Assembly: GCA_022457155.1 (NCBI GenBank)
Contig: JAJGOT010000257.1
Span: 499,001 to 563,000 of the forward strand
Source: Cladopsammia gracilis
Lineage: Eukaryota > Cnidaria > Anthozoa > Scleractinia > Dendrophylliidae
Length of the DNA stretch: 64,000 nucleotides
Direction of reading: 5' to 3'
Position numbers and translations under genes: made by a program. Position 1 is the stretch's first letter, and each line of letters begins with the position of its first letter. Positions 22,954-35,294 of the stretch are shown here, piece by piece. Under the pieces are notes generated by a model. The model was not told the origin of the DNA. It saw only the letters and a program-made list of their open reading frames with translations, and searched no databases.

Positions 22954-23995
22954 ATGAGTCACCCTTGCCTCACCACAGTGACACTACTGCATGCTTACTT
23001 GAGTACTTCACTTCTTCTGAAGACATGTCATAATGACCACTTATTGGGCCTAGTTACATTTTTTTCAAGAAATGAAAACTATTAAATATGGTGGAAGGGG
23101 CAACAAAATTAAGCTTAAAGAGTTATGCTTATTTATCTCTAATAAGTGTCTGAAATGATGGCATGGCAATCATGCCAATTTATGGCAATCTTGTGCAATG
23201 CGGCGGTAATTTTTTTCTGCTCACTCAGTCAAGGCGAGAAAAAGAATCTGTTTAATTATAACAAAAAACTGCACCACGCAGCAGTTATCTCTGCAGCAGT
23301 TATCTCTGCAACAGCATCCTCCCTTGCTATGGCGCTTTGATGCATCTTATTAGATGAAATGGGTAAAAAATTTGCTTCTCATTTCAGCCATCCAATAGTA
23401 ATTTTTTGCAGCAGTAGAATTAATTCATTTTTTTGCGTGTGCAGACACATTGGAGGGGCGATGAAAATCCCTCTAGGAGGTAAAGTAAAGTTTGATTCTA
23501 AGATTACATGCACTTACTACTGATTTGTTGCAAAATGTTGGAACGACTAACTAAGCGTGTTTTTGTATCTTTTCTTTTTAGATGACGACATGGGGATTTC
23601 GCCCCTCCTCCTTCCCCTCCCGCTGCTGCAAGGCAGATTTTTCTTAGAACTGTTTACCATTTTGAAGTGTGCTGCTCTTTGTCTAAAATTTGTGGTCAAT
23701 TTATGTCAATGTAAGATTATTACTATTGTTTATACTCTTGATATCACGCTTTCAGTGATTTCATGTTATCAGGTCTATTTAGGCCTATTGTGTTATATGT
23801 GTGTCAACCATGGACTATAGTGTTGGTAGACCCTTCTCCGACATGATGACCAAATTTTAAGGTCAATCTGTACCTTCTGTAGGATAAATTCACCGCATAG
23901 AAAAGCTTGGCAAATTATAAACAAGAAAAAATCAAGGCATTACACCAAACATTATTCGAAAATTCACGATCTAAAAATAACTTAATTTGCAGTCG
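22954..23995 (+). repeat. duplicated gene segment, copy 3
   Basis: Contains the 33-nt exon near 23446-23478 and the proline-coding exon near 23582, which has lost one G (GGGG for GGGGG) and its donor. A deletion then joins it to the 3' untranslated part shared with copy 2 (near 23640). This is the most decayed copy. Confidence 0.65.
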
Positions 23996-25074
23996 TTTGT
24001 GCGACTGTCTGGCAGGGGATGTGGTGTATACCCCCAGTCATTCAAGCGTCTGCATGTACTTCTGTCAATTTTCAACTTGCATTTTTACGGGTGAAATAAC
24101 ACATGACTTTATGATTTTTCAAAACAATACCACAGTAAGGGGGCTCTTTCTACTTAGTATATTTCTACAAGTATCCATTTTTCCACTTAGACAAGGGTCT
24201 ATTTATAATAGGCGGCAGGTACGTACTGAGTGCAAACAGAGTCTTTCCTTTCACGTGCCCTCTTCCCATCCACTTTCTATCCAGAAACAGTGACTTCTGA
24301 AAAGGGGTAGGGCTGAAAGAAAGGGCAAAAACGTGTAATGACCATTTCACTTAGACAATGGTTTTACTGACTCTGCCAAATACCTATTGGAAACATAACA
24401 GATTCGAAATCATTCATGCAAATTCATGTTCTCATATTTGTAGAATGGATGATGTTTGTGTTACTTCCGTTAAGACCATAAAATTCCATTGCCTTTGAAC
24501 CGCAGTACAAACCATTTAACAAAAAAGACTTTTCCTGCCAATTTAATATATACTGACTTTTTATGTAAAAGCTTATGTAAAGTATCATAAAAAGCCAGAC
24601 ATAATGCATCTGCTTGTTCAAATTAAAGGCGTTGCTGTTTTAGTGTTTCTATATGGCAATCGATTGTGTTTTGCTTACTAGTAGTGTTGACCTGCACGTA
24701 CGCTCTATACTTAGACTATTATTAAGGCTCTTATTTTAAACAGGGCTCGCATCAACAAGTTTAATGTCTGCTATCTATATATCAATTAAAGAGTTATGTT
24801 TCTTTTGATAAAGTGAGGTAGCATTTGTTTTAGAGGAGACGAATATTAGTATATATTTTATACCAAGTGCTACGACTCTCACATTTTGTACTCGGGATTT
24901 TCCTTAGTGGGTAACTTAATACTTTCTGCAGTCCATCAGTGTACGAGAAAATTTTGTCGGGCCCCCGAATGAAACTCATGATGTCATGTTTATTCGTCAT
25001 AACTTTTAGCTGAACATGGGCTTTTAAAATGTTACGAATATCTTCAGTAAATCGAGATCAGTATTTTCAGGGCT
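23996..25074. other. no gene recognised
   Basis: AT-rich, with stops in all frames at short intervals. I see no repeat match to the rest of the window. Confidence 0.45.
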
Positions 25075-25340
25075 GGTTCCCACTAGTGACATAATCGGAA
25101 GCAGAGTCGGAGTCGTAAGGAGCCTTACGTTCTAGTGGAAATCAAAAAACGGAGTCGCAATCGCAATCAGAAGCGCGACGGAATCGGAGTCAGAGGGATC
25201 AGAAGGTTTCCATTTTTCTTTCGATTCCGCTTCTGCTTCCGTCGCTTCTGTCGTTTTGATTTCCACTAGATCGAAAGGTTCTTGCGATTCCGATTCCGCT
25301 TACGATTCCGCTTATCTAGCTTACGTCACTAGTGGGAACC
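25075..25340. repeat. 266-bp inverted-repeat (MITE-like) element
   Basis: Ends are GGTTCCCACTAGTGAC and GTCACTAGTGGGAACC. The interior has further complementary tracts built from 'tcggagtcg' and 'cgattccgctt' words. It is non-coding. A target duplication is not clear. Confidence 0.7.
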
Positions 25341-25665
25341 AAGCTTAAAAAGTCAAAACCATCAAACTACAAACTCCGATACAATTGTTGGGACAGTTGT
25401 CCCTCTCTCCCCTTCAATGTTGGAAAAATCTGGAAAAACCATGACTCGTTGATTGCCCGTGCAATAAGAACTATATTTAACGCAACATTGAGGGGGGAAA
25501 GAACACACGCATGATTGAACATCTAAACGTGAACGTGTCCCAATTAATTGTGACGTGATGAAATTTGTAGATGAAATTTACTCACTTGAGGTTTAAAAGA
25601 AGTATGAGGAACGATTACTTCAACTTATCTCATCTTAATTTTGCAGTATCTACCCGGACGATTGT
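25341..25665. other. no gene recognised
   Basis: Short unassigned gap between the MITE-like element and duplicated segment copy 4. Confidence 0.4.
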
Positions 25666-26850
25666 CCCACTCCGCGAACGAGAGGCGTATCCTTGAAGTT
25701 ACAAAATTTGTATTTTTTTTGTTGGTCGACACTGAGTCAGCCCTTGCCTCGCCACAGTGACACGACTGCATGCTTACTTCACTTCTTCTGAAGACATGTC
25801 ATAATGACCACTTATTGGGCCTACCGGTAGTTACATTTTTTTTCAAGAAATGAAAACTATTAAACATGGTGGAAGGGGCAACAAAATTAAGCTTAAAGAG
25901 TTATGCTTATTTTTCTCTAATAAGTGTCTGAAATGCTGGCATGGCAATCATGCCAATCTTGCAATCATGCCAATTCATGGCAATCTTGTGCAATGCGGCA
26001 GTAATTTTTTTATGCTCACTCAGTCTTAAGGTGAGAAAAAGAATCTGTTTAATTATAACAAAAAACTGCACCACAAAGCAGTTATCTCTGCAACAGCATC
26101 CTCCCTTGCTTTGGCACTTTGATGCATCTTATAAGATGAAATGGGTGAAAACTTTGCTTCTCATTTCAGCCATCCAATAGTACTTTTTTGCAGCAGTAGA
26201 ATTAATTTTTTTGCGTGTGCAGATATTGGAGGGACGATGGAAATCCCTCTAGGAGGTAAAGTAAAGTAAAGTAAAGTAAAGCTTGATTCTAAGATGACAT
26301 GCGCTTACTACTGATTTGTTGCAAATGTTACAAAGCGTGTTTTTTTTCTTTTCTTTTTAGAAGACGACATGGGGGATTTCGCCCCTCTTCCTTCTCCTCC
26401 CGCTGCTGCAAGGCCAGGTGAGAATTTCAAATTTAATGGACATGTGCTTTTTTTATTTTTGTTATTTTTGCTCCTCCTTGTTATACGTTAGCAAAGCCAT
26501 AGTGCAAAACGTGAAGTGAAAAACTTGTGCATTTTTTGAAAAATGTTTAAAAAAATTCAGTGTCTATCAGACGAAGAACTTAGATAGGTGCCAATTTGAT
26601 GTGGAAAACAATGGATAGAAAACAAAATCCCTGATTTTCAATTTCAATTTGCATCTAATTCATATTTCTCCCTTAACATTGCATTGATGGGTAAAAGAAA
26701 TTGACGATCACCACAAAAGATAATGAAGATTATTTTTGTGATAATTTTGTTGTAAACCAAATAAATTGATAGTTGCATGTATGGTTATTGTACATGGCGA
26801 GGAAGAACTGCTGCCGGCCGCCGCCGCCGCCTCCGCCTCCGCCCTCCGCG
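25666..26850 (+). repeat. duplicated gene segment, copy 4
   Basis: Starts 'cactccgcgaacg' like copy 1. It holds the 33-nt exon near 26222 and a 57-nt proline-coding exon at about 26361-26417 that is still in frame, unlike copies 2 and 3. A (gtaaa)n run lies between them near 26260. A GC-rich proline-type stretch (ccgccgccgcc) near 26818 ends it at the Copia 5' LTR. Confidence 0.65.
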
Positions 26851-26856
26851 TGTAAT

Positions 26857-26978
26857 CCCTCGGGGATTACACGTGTTCCTCGATTGCATCATTCTATGAT
26901 TTAATTTTTCGGCTTCAGCTTATGTTATTCAGTTCAAGTTGTAACCTTTCGGTTCGTATTAAAGCTAGATTTCAATCA
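26857..26978 (+). repeat. Copia 5' LTR, 5'-truncated
   Basis: Matches the last ~120 bp of the 3' LTR (from 'ctcggggat' to 'tttcaatca'). The first ~60 bp are replaced by unrelated GC-rich sequence. Confidence 0.8.
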
Positions 26979-27105
26979 GGTTATGGGCCCAGAATAACGC
27001 CCAGGATAGTGCGTAGGATAACGAATAGAAGAACGAAGAAAATAATTCTCGGGACGAGAGGAGACTTGAGGAATGGCGGTATAAAAATATCACGTTCGCA
27101 TTCGT

Positions 27106-27828
27106 TTGTTCAAAATGGCGGAAATCACAAAAATCGAGCGCTTGGATGGAAAGAATTATCAATCGTGGAAATACAATTTTAAGCTTGTGTTGATGGAACA
27201 CGGTTTATGGGGATTTGTTGAAGGAACAGAAACCGCTCCAGGTGCTAGTGCGACAACTTCAGTGCAAAATGCGTACCGTCTTCGTTCGGACAACGCTTAT
27301 TCTTTGATTGCTCTCAGTGTTGACAAGAGTTTGCAAGTTCATATTTCCTCGACGACCGATCCTCGTGCAGCTTGGGAAACTTTACAGAAACAGTTTGAAT
27401 GTGTTTCGATTGCTCAAATTGTTCGACTCAACCGTAGGTTTTATGCCGCCACAATGAAAGAAGGAACTGATCTCATGGAGCATTTGACATACATGACTTC
27501 GTTGGCCGAGCAGTTGCGTGAATTAAAGGAAGAAATTTCTCCGCAAAGGTTTGCAACCGTAATTCTTGGAAGCCTTCCAGAGTCGTATGATAACTTCATC
27601 AGTAGTCTAAGCGCTACAAAAATGGATGAATTAAATTGGGACAACATCAAAGGTTTATCGAAGAATACAAGAAACGAGAAGAAAAAGAAGACAAGGAATG
27701 CAACGATACTTCTCGTGGAAATGAAGCATTGTTTTCTAACAGAGGCAATTTTGCATCTTCCAGAGGCAGAAACACTCGACGTGGTGGACGGAATTTTGGA
27801 AATTCATAAAATTTCAGGCAAGGTTTGA
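27106..27828 (+). pseudogene. Copia gag
   Basis: Begins MFKMAEITKIERLDGKNYQSW, the standard 'L.G.NY..W' opening of Copia gag, with AWETLQKQFE and EQLRELKEEISPQRF in the usual order. A frame break near 27650-27830 separates it from the zinc knuckle, which reads KCQQVGHFARNC and has lost its first Cys. The gene is inactive as read. Confidence 0.85.
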
Positions 27829-27899
27829 AATACTACAAATGTCAACAAGTCGGTCACTTCGCTAGGAACTGCCCACTCAATCAAAGACTCGAGCATTGC

Positions 27900-28317
27900 A
27901 AAACATGATCGTGAGCAGCAAGATGACGGTATAGCCTTGAATTCTAGTACGACTGGTCAAAAGAAAGATATTCGCTGGTACATTGACAGTGGCGCTACAA
28001 AGCACATGACCTTCAAGAAAGATTTATTTGTTGATTTCTACGAGTATGAGCAGCCCTAAATGATCTACCTTGGTGATAATACAGCAATTGAAGCTTTTGG
28101 AGAAGGAAAGGTGAACCTTTGGTGCTATGATGAATCAAATGCAGTTGAATTAACTTTGAACAAAGAACTGTATGTGCCCAATTTGTCAAAGAATTTGTTG
28201 TCCGTTCCTGCTATGACTCAAATGGGAGCAGAAGTTTTATTTGATGAAGGAAAATGTATCATATCTAAGAATGAAAGAAAAGTCACCATTGGATATTTGG
28301 TGGACAGTTAACTCTAC
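27900..28317 (+). pseudogene. Copia protease region
   Basis: IRWYIDSGATKHMTFK holds the DSG aspartic-protease catalytic triplet. A TGA at 28060 region (before MIYLGDN) and another stop near 28310 break the frame, but the downstream strand residues (LYVPNLSKNLLSVPAM) are typical of Copia. Confidence 0.8.
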
Positions 28318-29160
28318 ATGGTAAATACAGATGGAGAGGCTCACATCGCCAGTACAACATCACAACTGCTAGAGCAATGGCATTGCAGATTTGGTCATTT
28401 GAATTACTCCTATATTAATCGCTTGATAAAAGGGAAGCTTGTTGAAGGCATGAGCTGTTCAAGTGTTGAAGTGAACAGAGAGTGTGAAGCATGCGCTCAA
28501 GGGAAGATGCACAGAATCCCTTTTCCCAAGAAAAGTGAAAAGGAAACACATCAGCCCCTCCAACTTGTCCACAGTTACCTCTGTGGCCCAATGAACGTTG
28601 ATTCCATCGGTGGAAACAAGTATGTCCTTACGTTCACAGATGATTACACCAGATATGTCACAGCTTATTTCATCAAGAGCAAGTCTGAAGTGTTATCAAA
28701 GTTCGTGGATTATGTGGCAATGATGGAAAATGAAACCGATTTGCGAGTACGAGCCATCAGATCTGACAATGGTGGAGAGTACACATCCCAGAACTTTAAA
28801 AGGTTCTGTGCTAACAAGGGGATTGCACATCAGCTCACCAACCCGTACACACCAGAGCAGAATGGCGTTTCAGAAAGATTGAACCGCACACTAGTTGAGT
28901 CTGCAAGATCCATGCTCATTCATGCAAAGATGTCATTGAAGTTATGGGCAGAAGCTGTGAACACTGCTGTATATCTACACAACCGGAGCCCTACAAGCGC
29001 ACTAAAGGACAAAACTCCATTCGAGAGTTGGTTTGGGAAGAAACCAAATGTGTCCAATTTGAAAGTTTTTGAAAGTGTCTGTTTTGTCCACACTCCAGAT
29101 CACCTACGAAAGAAGCTTGATCCAAAATGCCGCAATGCAATCTTTGTCGGATATCCATTG
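28318..29160 (+). pseudogene. Copia integrase
   Basis: HCRFGHLNYSYI...CEACAQGK gives the HHCC zinc site. The catalytic core shows IRSDNGGEYTSQNF and PEQNGVSERLNRTL (second Asp and Glu). The first catalytic Asp of the usual 'H.D.CGPM' box is replaced: the sequence reads HSYLCGPM. A run of A near 29160 shifts the frame at the end. Confidence 0.85.
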
Positions 29161-30791
29161 GAAAAAAAAAAGGCTACAAAGTGTATGAAGTGGATGCTAA
29201 ACGTTTCACAAGATCCAGAGATGTCGTTTTTCACGAGAACAAGTTTCATACATTTGACGAAGTTACCAACTGCACATCCTTCTACAGAGACAATGTGGAT
29301 GACGAGGCGCAACCCGATGATGTCAGAGATGTGCTAGAAATTCCAGCTCCCACTCCAGCCATTCCCACTACATCCACAGAGTCTCCAGAGAATTTACCTT
29401 CAGTGGGAGCAACCTTTGAAGATACTTTTATGCAACAAGTGAGAAGCCTTGGTCCAACCAGACAGAGAAAAGCACCAGAAAGATTTCATCCAGAAGAATG
29501 TTTCATGTCAGAATCTCTGACTGCTGAGAATGAAGAACCACAATCTTTGAAAGAAGCCTTGGGTGGCAACAACTCAAAAAAGTGGAAAGAAGCCTTGGAC
29601 GCTGAATACAGTTCATTAATCAGTAATGAAACATGGGAATTAGTACCACCACCAAAGGATGCTAACATAGTTGGATCAAAATGGGTCCTAAAGGTTAAAC
29701 GAGATGCTGATGGCAACATTAACCGATACAAGGCAAGACTTGTCGCACAGGGATATTCACAGACACAAGGAGTAGATTATGAAGAAGTTTTCTCCCCTGT
29801 TGCCAGATACTCAAGTATCAGAACATTGCTAGCCTTAGCAAATGCACATGATTTAGAAGTTCACCAAATGGATGTGAAGACAGCATTCCTGAATGGAACA
29901 GTCGACCATGACATTAACATGTCTCAACCTGAAGGATTCATTGATCCAGATCATCCTGACTATGCGTGCAAGCTGAAGAAAAGCTTGTATGGTCTCAAGC
30001 AGTCCGCTAGATGTTGGAATCAAACACTCGACGATTTCTTGGTAACAAATGACTATCGGAGAAGCCCCGCAGATGACTGCATTTATGTGAAAACAGTCAA
30101 GAGAGATGGATTCATCAGTTTTGTCATCTTGGCAGTCTATGTCGATGACATCATCCCTGTATCCAATGATGTTAAAATGCTCAAAGCAGAGAAAGAATCC
30201 TTATGCAAAGAATTTGAAATGGTTGATCTCGGAGAAATTCACTTCATCCTTGGAATGTCAATCAAAAGAGACCGGGCTACTAGGACACTGACCATTAGTC
30301 AAGAGAAATACCTTGAAGATTTGCTCAAACGGTTTGGAATGGAAGAGTGCAAGCCTATGCCAACTCCACTAGAATCAGGAAATAAGTTTCACAAGCGAAC
30401 AGATGAAGAAGAACGATGTGACAAAAGCATCTACCAACAAGCTATAGGGTGCCTCACCTACATATCAATTACTACAAGACCAGACATCGCTGCAGCTGTT
30501 GTATCTTTATCACAGTTTATGTCTGATCCAAGTAAGGATCATTGGATGGGAGTGAAACGAATGCTCAGATACATCAAAGGAACACTAAGCTATGGTCTAA
30601 AATTTTCAGTGAATGATGATGAGTGTGATTTGCATGGTTTTTCCGATGCTGATTGGGCAGGGGATGTAGACAATCGACGGTCTACTTCCGGGTATGTTTT
30701 CAAAGTCGCTAATTCCAGTCAGTTGGTGCAGCAAGAAGCAGGCTACAGTCGCCAAATCCACTACAGAGGCAGAATATGTTGCCTTAAGTAA
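29127..30791 (+). pseudogene. Copia reverse transcriptase
   Basis: 554 open codons: NETWELVPPPKDANIVGSKW (RT opening), VHQMDVKTAFLNG, LKKSLYGLKQSARCWN, and AVYVDDIIPVS (YVDD catalytic box intact). It continues into SDADWAGDVDNRRSTSGYVF, the RNase H opening, then shifts frame near 30720. This is the best preserved part of the element. Confidence 0.9.
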
Positions 30792-31095
30792 AGCAACACA
30801 GGAAGCAATCTACCTTCGGAAGCTATTGGCTGATCTTGGTTGCAGAGCTGACTCACCCACAGCGTTGAAGGAAGACAATCAAGGTGCCATAGAGTTATCA
30901 AGGAACTCAAGATTCCATAACAGAACAAAGCACATTGATGTCGCATTTCACTTTATTCGTGAAAGAATAGCCTCAAATGAAGTTAAAGTAGTTTATTGTC
31001 CTTCAAGTGACATGTTGGCAGACATCATGACAAAGGGACTTGCTAGAGTTCGATTTCAAAAACTCAGAAACTTGTTGAACATTTATGCGTGCTAG
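30694..31095 (+). pseudogene. Copia RNase H C-terminal part
   Basis: Reads SWCSKKQATVAKSTTEAEY, RTKHIDVAFHFIRERI and DIMTKGLARVRFQKLR, the C-terminal RNase H blocks of Copia, one frame away from the RT frame. Confidence 0.85.
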
Positions 31096-31167
31096 AACAT
31101 TGATTGTTATTTTTTGTTATTTACATTTATATCTTAGAATATTCATTACATGCTTATCAAGTGGGAG

Positions 31168-31346
31168 TGTTGGAGAAATTAATAATCATGTAATGTGATT
31201 CGTAGATTAAGATCATGTGACACTCTCTCGGGGATAACACATGTTCCTCGATTGCATCATTCTGTGATTTAACTTTTCGGCTTCAGCTTATGTTATTCAG
31301 TTCAAGTTGTAACCTTTCGGTTCGTATTAAAGCTAGATTTCAATCA
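31168..31346 (+). repeat. Copia 3' LTR
   Basis: 179 bp, TGTTGGAGAAATT to TTTCAATCA, preceded by the purine tract aagtgggag. Confidence 0.8.
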
Positions 31347-32367
31347 CTGCCCACAGGGATTTGTTGACTGTGAAGACAGTAGCGGACTCCTTCAGCAAGG
31401 GGAATGGAGAAATATTGTCGCAGGAGACATGGGTGCATTTCAACCTATGGGAACCCCGCCGGGACGACCTTAGATCGATGCAGCCCTCACTAGACAAGCC
31501 TTGACAAGCAACGTCTTAAGCGACCAAGGAAGTCTTCCCTGGCAGTGGCAACACGTCAGAAGTACTGAGCCTGTCCAGACACATTGAACGGCTTAGTTTC
31601 CTCCTTTTCAAATACCTTACATAGACTGAGGAACTTGAGCGTAATTGTTGTATTTAAAACTGTGAACTCCAGTTTAGGACAATTCTTGTGTTAATGTTTC
31701 AATGTAATTAGGATGTGGCCAATTCGAAGGTATCAAACCATCGTACATATGTGCACAAATAGCCTGATTCATGGAATATGTTATGTTAACTGCAGTTAAA
31801 ACTTTATTCAGACGAATGTGTACAAATATAATTTCAACAATAACTGTGAGAAACATCATTTGAATGACCATTCTTTATCTTAGATGAGATGTGATAAACG
31901 AAAGGATATTAAATAAAATTGTTAAGTTCTTTTTTTGGAAACCTGGATGAAATGTTTTTTAAATATTAGTAACAAACATGAACTAAAGCAACTATTTTTT
32001 TGCTTTAAAAATGGATCTATTTGTGATCAGGGGGAAGGTAGATTTCTAACACAAAATTTCTTGTTGCTTCATGCTGTTCGTCTCTAATGCTACTACATAC
32101 TTGGGTCTAGGGTTTGTCTTGGTCATGCCCCAAATCTGTATTATTGAATTTTTTAACATAAACACAATGACCAGTTCTTGTTTTCTCATGACCTGTTTGT
32201 CTTACCTTATGTGTTTGAAAGTTGTTATGAATTAACATGCAGGCTTATTTATATTGCAAGACCAGAACCTTAACTAGCTAGACAAAATAAACACTGGTTT
32301 GTTGTTATAAAACTCGACGATGGAAATATTTTTCCTACTAAAAAAAGTTAACCAGTGTAGTAGCAGA
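31347..32367. other. no gene recognised
   Basis: No supported coding region or repeat. It contains the probable 3' untranslated side of the minus-strand MADF/BESS gene. Confidence 0.4.
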
Positions 32368-33271
32368 CTAGTAGCCGCCACTAAGATCTTGCATAAAAGA
32401 AGGATGCTGTTGGACAGATGCAAATGGTGAAGATGCTGGGCCCTCATCTGGGATCATAGTTTGAAAGATTAAGTTGTTTATGTGATATTTTGCCCTTGCT
32501 TTTTGTGTTTGATTCGTACATTTTAACTGCGAGGCAACAAAAGCACCAAACAAATCATCTTCATCCTTGTGCTCCTTTGCAGTTTGTGGTTGGTGCTGCA
32601 TATTATCACACATGCTCTTCAAGCTTTCCCCAACAGCTCTGATCATTTCAAATTGACTTTGTTCAATGCTGCTCTGCTTGCTTTTGCGTGTAAATGTTTC
32701 TTTTGTTGGTTTGGACTGCTTTGATGAAGACTGTGCACTCTTATTTTCGCGCATTACTTGCCTCAAGCTATCTTCTTCTGTAGTTGTGTCACTTGCTGCA
32801 TCTTCCCTCGGACTGACTGCACTGAGGTCCATGGCTGCCTCCCTGTTATCGCTGACTGCATCCTCCACGTCTCCATCTTAATCCTGACTACCTTCTTGTG
32901 TCAATGAATCGTCAAAAGGCATCAAATTGCTTCTTGTTGCTCTAGGTGAAATGTACTTATCTAAGAAGTGCAAGTAGGGAAATGTGTCACTTGTCTCACG
33001 AACAGCATCATGCACTTCCGCAGAAGACGTTCCCGATCTCTTGGTTCCTTCTGCATGTACCGGAACACATATTACGTAAAACAAAAAGAACAACAACAAC
33101 GACAGTAATACAAATGCAAATCAAGACCAAAAATACAATACCCCACAAACAATAGAAGACCATGGGTACCGGTACATGCAGAAAGACCCGATCTCTTGGC
33201 TTTTTTGATCCGTTTCTTCTCCCTGCTGTACCTGGCTCTAAGATTGTCGAATTTCTGTTCTGCCACATCAC
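32368..33271 (-). pseudogene. MADF/BESS-domain protein gene, partial, one in-frame stop
   Basis: Exon at 33188-33271 follows an acceptor AG and encodes EQKFDNLRARYSREKKRIKK, the C-terminal helix of a MADF domain. After a 137-nt intron (33187 down to 33051) the next exon continues with EVHDAVRETSDTFPYLHFL. TAA at 32878-32880 interrupts the frame, which then runs on with an acidic Ser-rich linker to LFGAFVASQLK...AKYHINNLIFQ, a BESS-like motif, and a stop near 32368. MADF/BESS proteins bind DNA and often accompany or descend from Harbinger-type elements. The first exon was not found. The stop may be real inactivation or an assembly error. Confidence 0.6.
33045..33186 (-). mobile_element. 142-bp inverted-repeat element acting as an intron (introner-like candidate)
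   Basis: Ends carry inverted repeats built on TTCTGCATGTACCGG and its complement. It is flanked by a perfect 13-bp direct repeat CCCGATCTCTTGG (33032-33044 and 33187-33199). On the gene strand the donor GT uses the last G of one repeat, and the acceptor CAG lies in the other inverted repeat, so the element is almost exactly the intron and splicing keeps the MADF frame open. Confidence 0.6.
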
Positions 33272-34662
33272 CTTACGTTAAAAAAAATAATCCAAGAATA
33301 TCATCAAGCTAAGATTAAGTTAGTCTAACAACGATCGAAGTTTCTCTTTGCTGTATAAGCATATAAGTTTACTACTTAATCTCAAAACCCATTTTTTATA
33401 CTACTTGGTTCCAAGCATTTTTCTTTTTAGTTTTATCTTTAAAGTCTGTCAGACTTATTGTATAAAATTAGCAAACCTACCAACAAAGATAAAGCACGTC
33501 CCAGTTGTCAGTTAAAAGACTTGAAGAATCAAGATTGATGACGGAAGGCTTCTTTTCTGGAGCAACAATTGGCAAGTTTGAAGGATTTACCTTCTAATTC
33601 AGCTCTGAGTTCAGCAGATGGAGAAACCTCGTGGCCAGCCGACAGAAAGAAATGAATGGCGATCATCAGCGATGATTGACTCTGATTAATAAAAGGGCAC
33701 TGTTTCCCGTTGTCAGTCTTTCCAAAAAGTTTCTAAATACGGCATACATTTTTGTGAAGATACGATTTTGAGTTCATTTTGTTGTTTAAAACGTGAGAAA
33801 ATGAGACGCACTACGCAAATATTGAATGACTTGAAGTCAAGAACTTTCATTCAGGTGATTTTCCCATATATGGAGCCATGCACAAAACCATGATATGAAT
33901 TTGAATGGCTATTTCACAGTTCATTGATTTCGAACCGATTTTCGCTGCATTTTCATTTTCTGAAAGGAAACATCAGATAAAGACCGCTGATTAAGGCGTG
34001 AACGATGTAAGTGTGTAACATTTACTGAGACTTGATGCTAAGGCGAAAATTGCCAATGCAATGTTTTGATTTTGTTTTCCAAGGTCTCTAAACCTGGCTA
34101 TGGGCTATGGAGGCAAACACACATAATAGGAATGAATTTAGGATGTCGACAATGTTTGTGGATGGTAATAAGGAAATCGATAGATGAACGAAAATGACCT
34201 TGCCAGACATTGTATGTAACTAAGTTATTAGTTTTGCTTGTTCCTGTAAGTTATAAATTCAAAGTCCGTTGCAAGTGAAATGGTGCGCACGTACCAGTTA
34301 CAGTTAAAAAACCTGACGTTTTCTTCTAACATCAACATCTATACTTCTAACTATACAAATGGCCAAGTGAATTGCTATATTTTAACGGTGTTCACTTTCT
34401 TTTCTACAATTATTTAATTCAAGCCACTTTCTTTGTAGGGAAATACTCGCAGATTGCAATATCAACTGGCAAAAAACACACGTGTGCTTCTTTTTGCCAG
34501 GAAAAGTAAACCAAACTACAAAGGCACCGAAAACATAAAAAAAAAAAACATGTAAACAGAAAGAGGTTGCCAGAGCAATGGAAATGGATCGGAGGACCAA
34601 ATATTGGCATTTGAAAGGTTAAGATAAAAGAGGGACTATCACCTCAATTATTACGTCTTGGC
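33272..34662. other. no gene recognised
   Basis: AT-rich. Any upstream exon of the minus-strand MADF gene should lie here, but I could not identify it. Ends at the left terminus of the integrated element. Confidence 0.4.
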
Positions 34663-35074
34663 AGTAGTATAGCTCGCTCACGACCTAGGGAGCCAATCAG
34701 GAGCGAGTACATATAATTAGCATCTCATTTGCATCTCATTAAGAGCCGGTCAGCCAATCAGAGGCCGAGTTGAAAAGGATGACATCATGGTTTGGCATGA
34801 GAGTGAGGCAAAAAAAATTGGGGGGAGGGGTGGGGGGGCTTATAGTGACCGGAAGTGACCTTAAAGGTGACTTAAAGGTTCTTAAAGGTCGTAATGATGG
34901 TGCAATTGGTTGTCTCAAACAACCAGATCCCAGATCCCGCTCGGGATCCCTCGGGATGGTTCGGGAATCGCTCGGGATCTTGCTCGCTGGGTCGGTCCCA
35001 GATCCCGCTCGGCCAGGGAGACAAAAATAACAGAAAATAACACAAAAAATGCCTTTTTAATAGTCACACAACGA
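34663..35074 (+). repeat. left terminal inverted repeat
   Basis: The outer 200 bp (34663-34862) match the right end almost base for base. Similarity resumes with gaps through 'ggtcccagatcccgctcggcc' (near 34995) to 'tagtcacacaacga' (35074). It includes a CCAAT-type and 'gatgacatcat' CRE-like words that could serve as enhancer sites. Confidence 0.93.
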
Positions 35075-35227
35075 AAAAAAAAACTAGTTTTACAAGCGGG
35101 GACATGGGTTCATCCCCGACTGGGAGAACGCCCCTTTGTTAGTAGTCACATAACGAAAACAACAACAAAAGCTAGTTAACAAGCGGGGACATGGGTTCCA
35201 TCCCCGAATGGGAGAACGCCCCTAGTT
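35061..35227 (+). repeat. two ~80-bp direct repeats inside the left terminus
   Basis: 35061-35140 and 35143-35227 share 'tagtcaca.aacga', 'caagcggggacatgggtt' and 'gggagaacgccccT'. Only the first few bases are also present at the right end. Confidence 0.75.
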
Positions 35228-35294
35228 CGTCGGCTCAAAAGTCACGTTGCCCTGGGTTCGTGTCCGGGTTTTTCTTCGCGGTCGCCCCTTTTAA

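Larger units (their letters stand above)
26857..31346 (+). mobile_element. Ty1/Copia LTR retrotransposon, decayed
   Basis: Order: truncated 5' LTR (26857-26978), primer-binding site GGTTATGGGCCCAG complementary to the anticodon region of initiator tRNA-Met (the half-tRNA priming of Copia), gag, protease, integrase, RT, RNase H, purine tract, 3' LTR (31168-31346). Several frameshifts and in-frame stops break the polyprotein. Confidence 0.9.
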
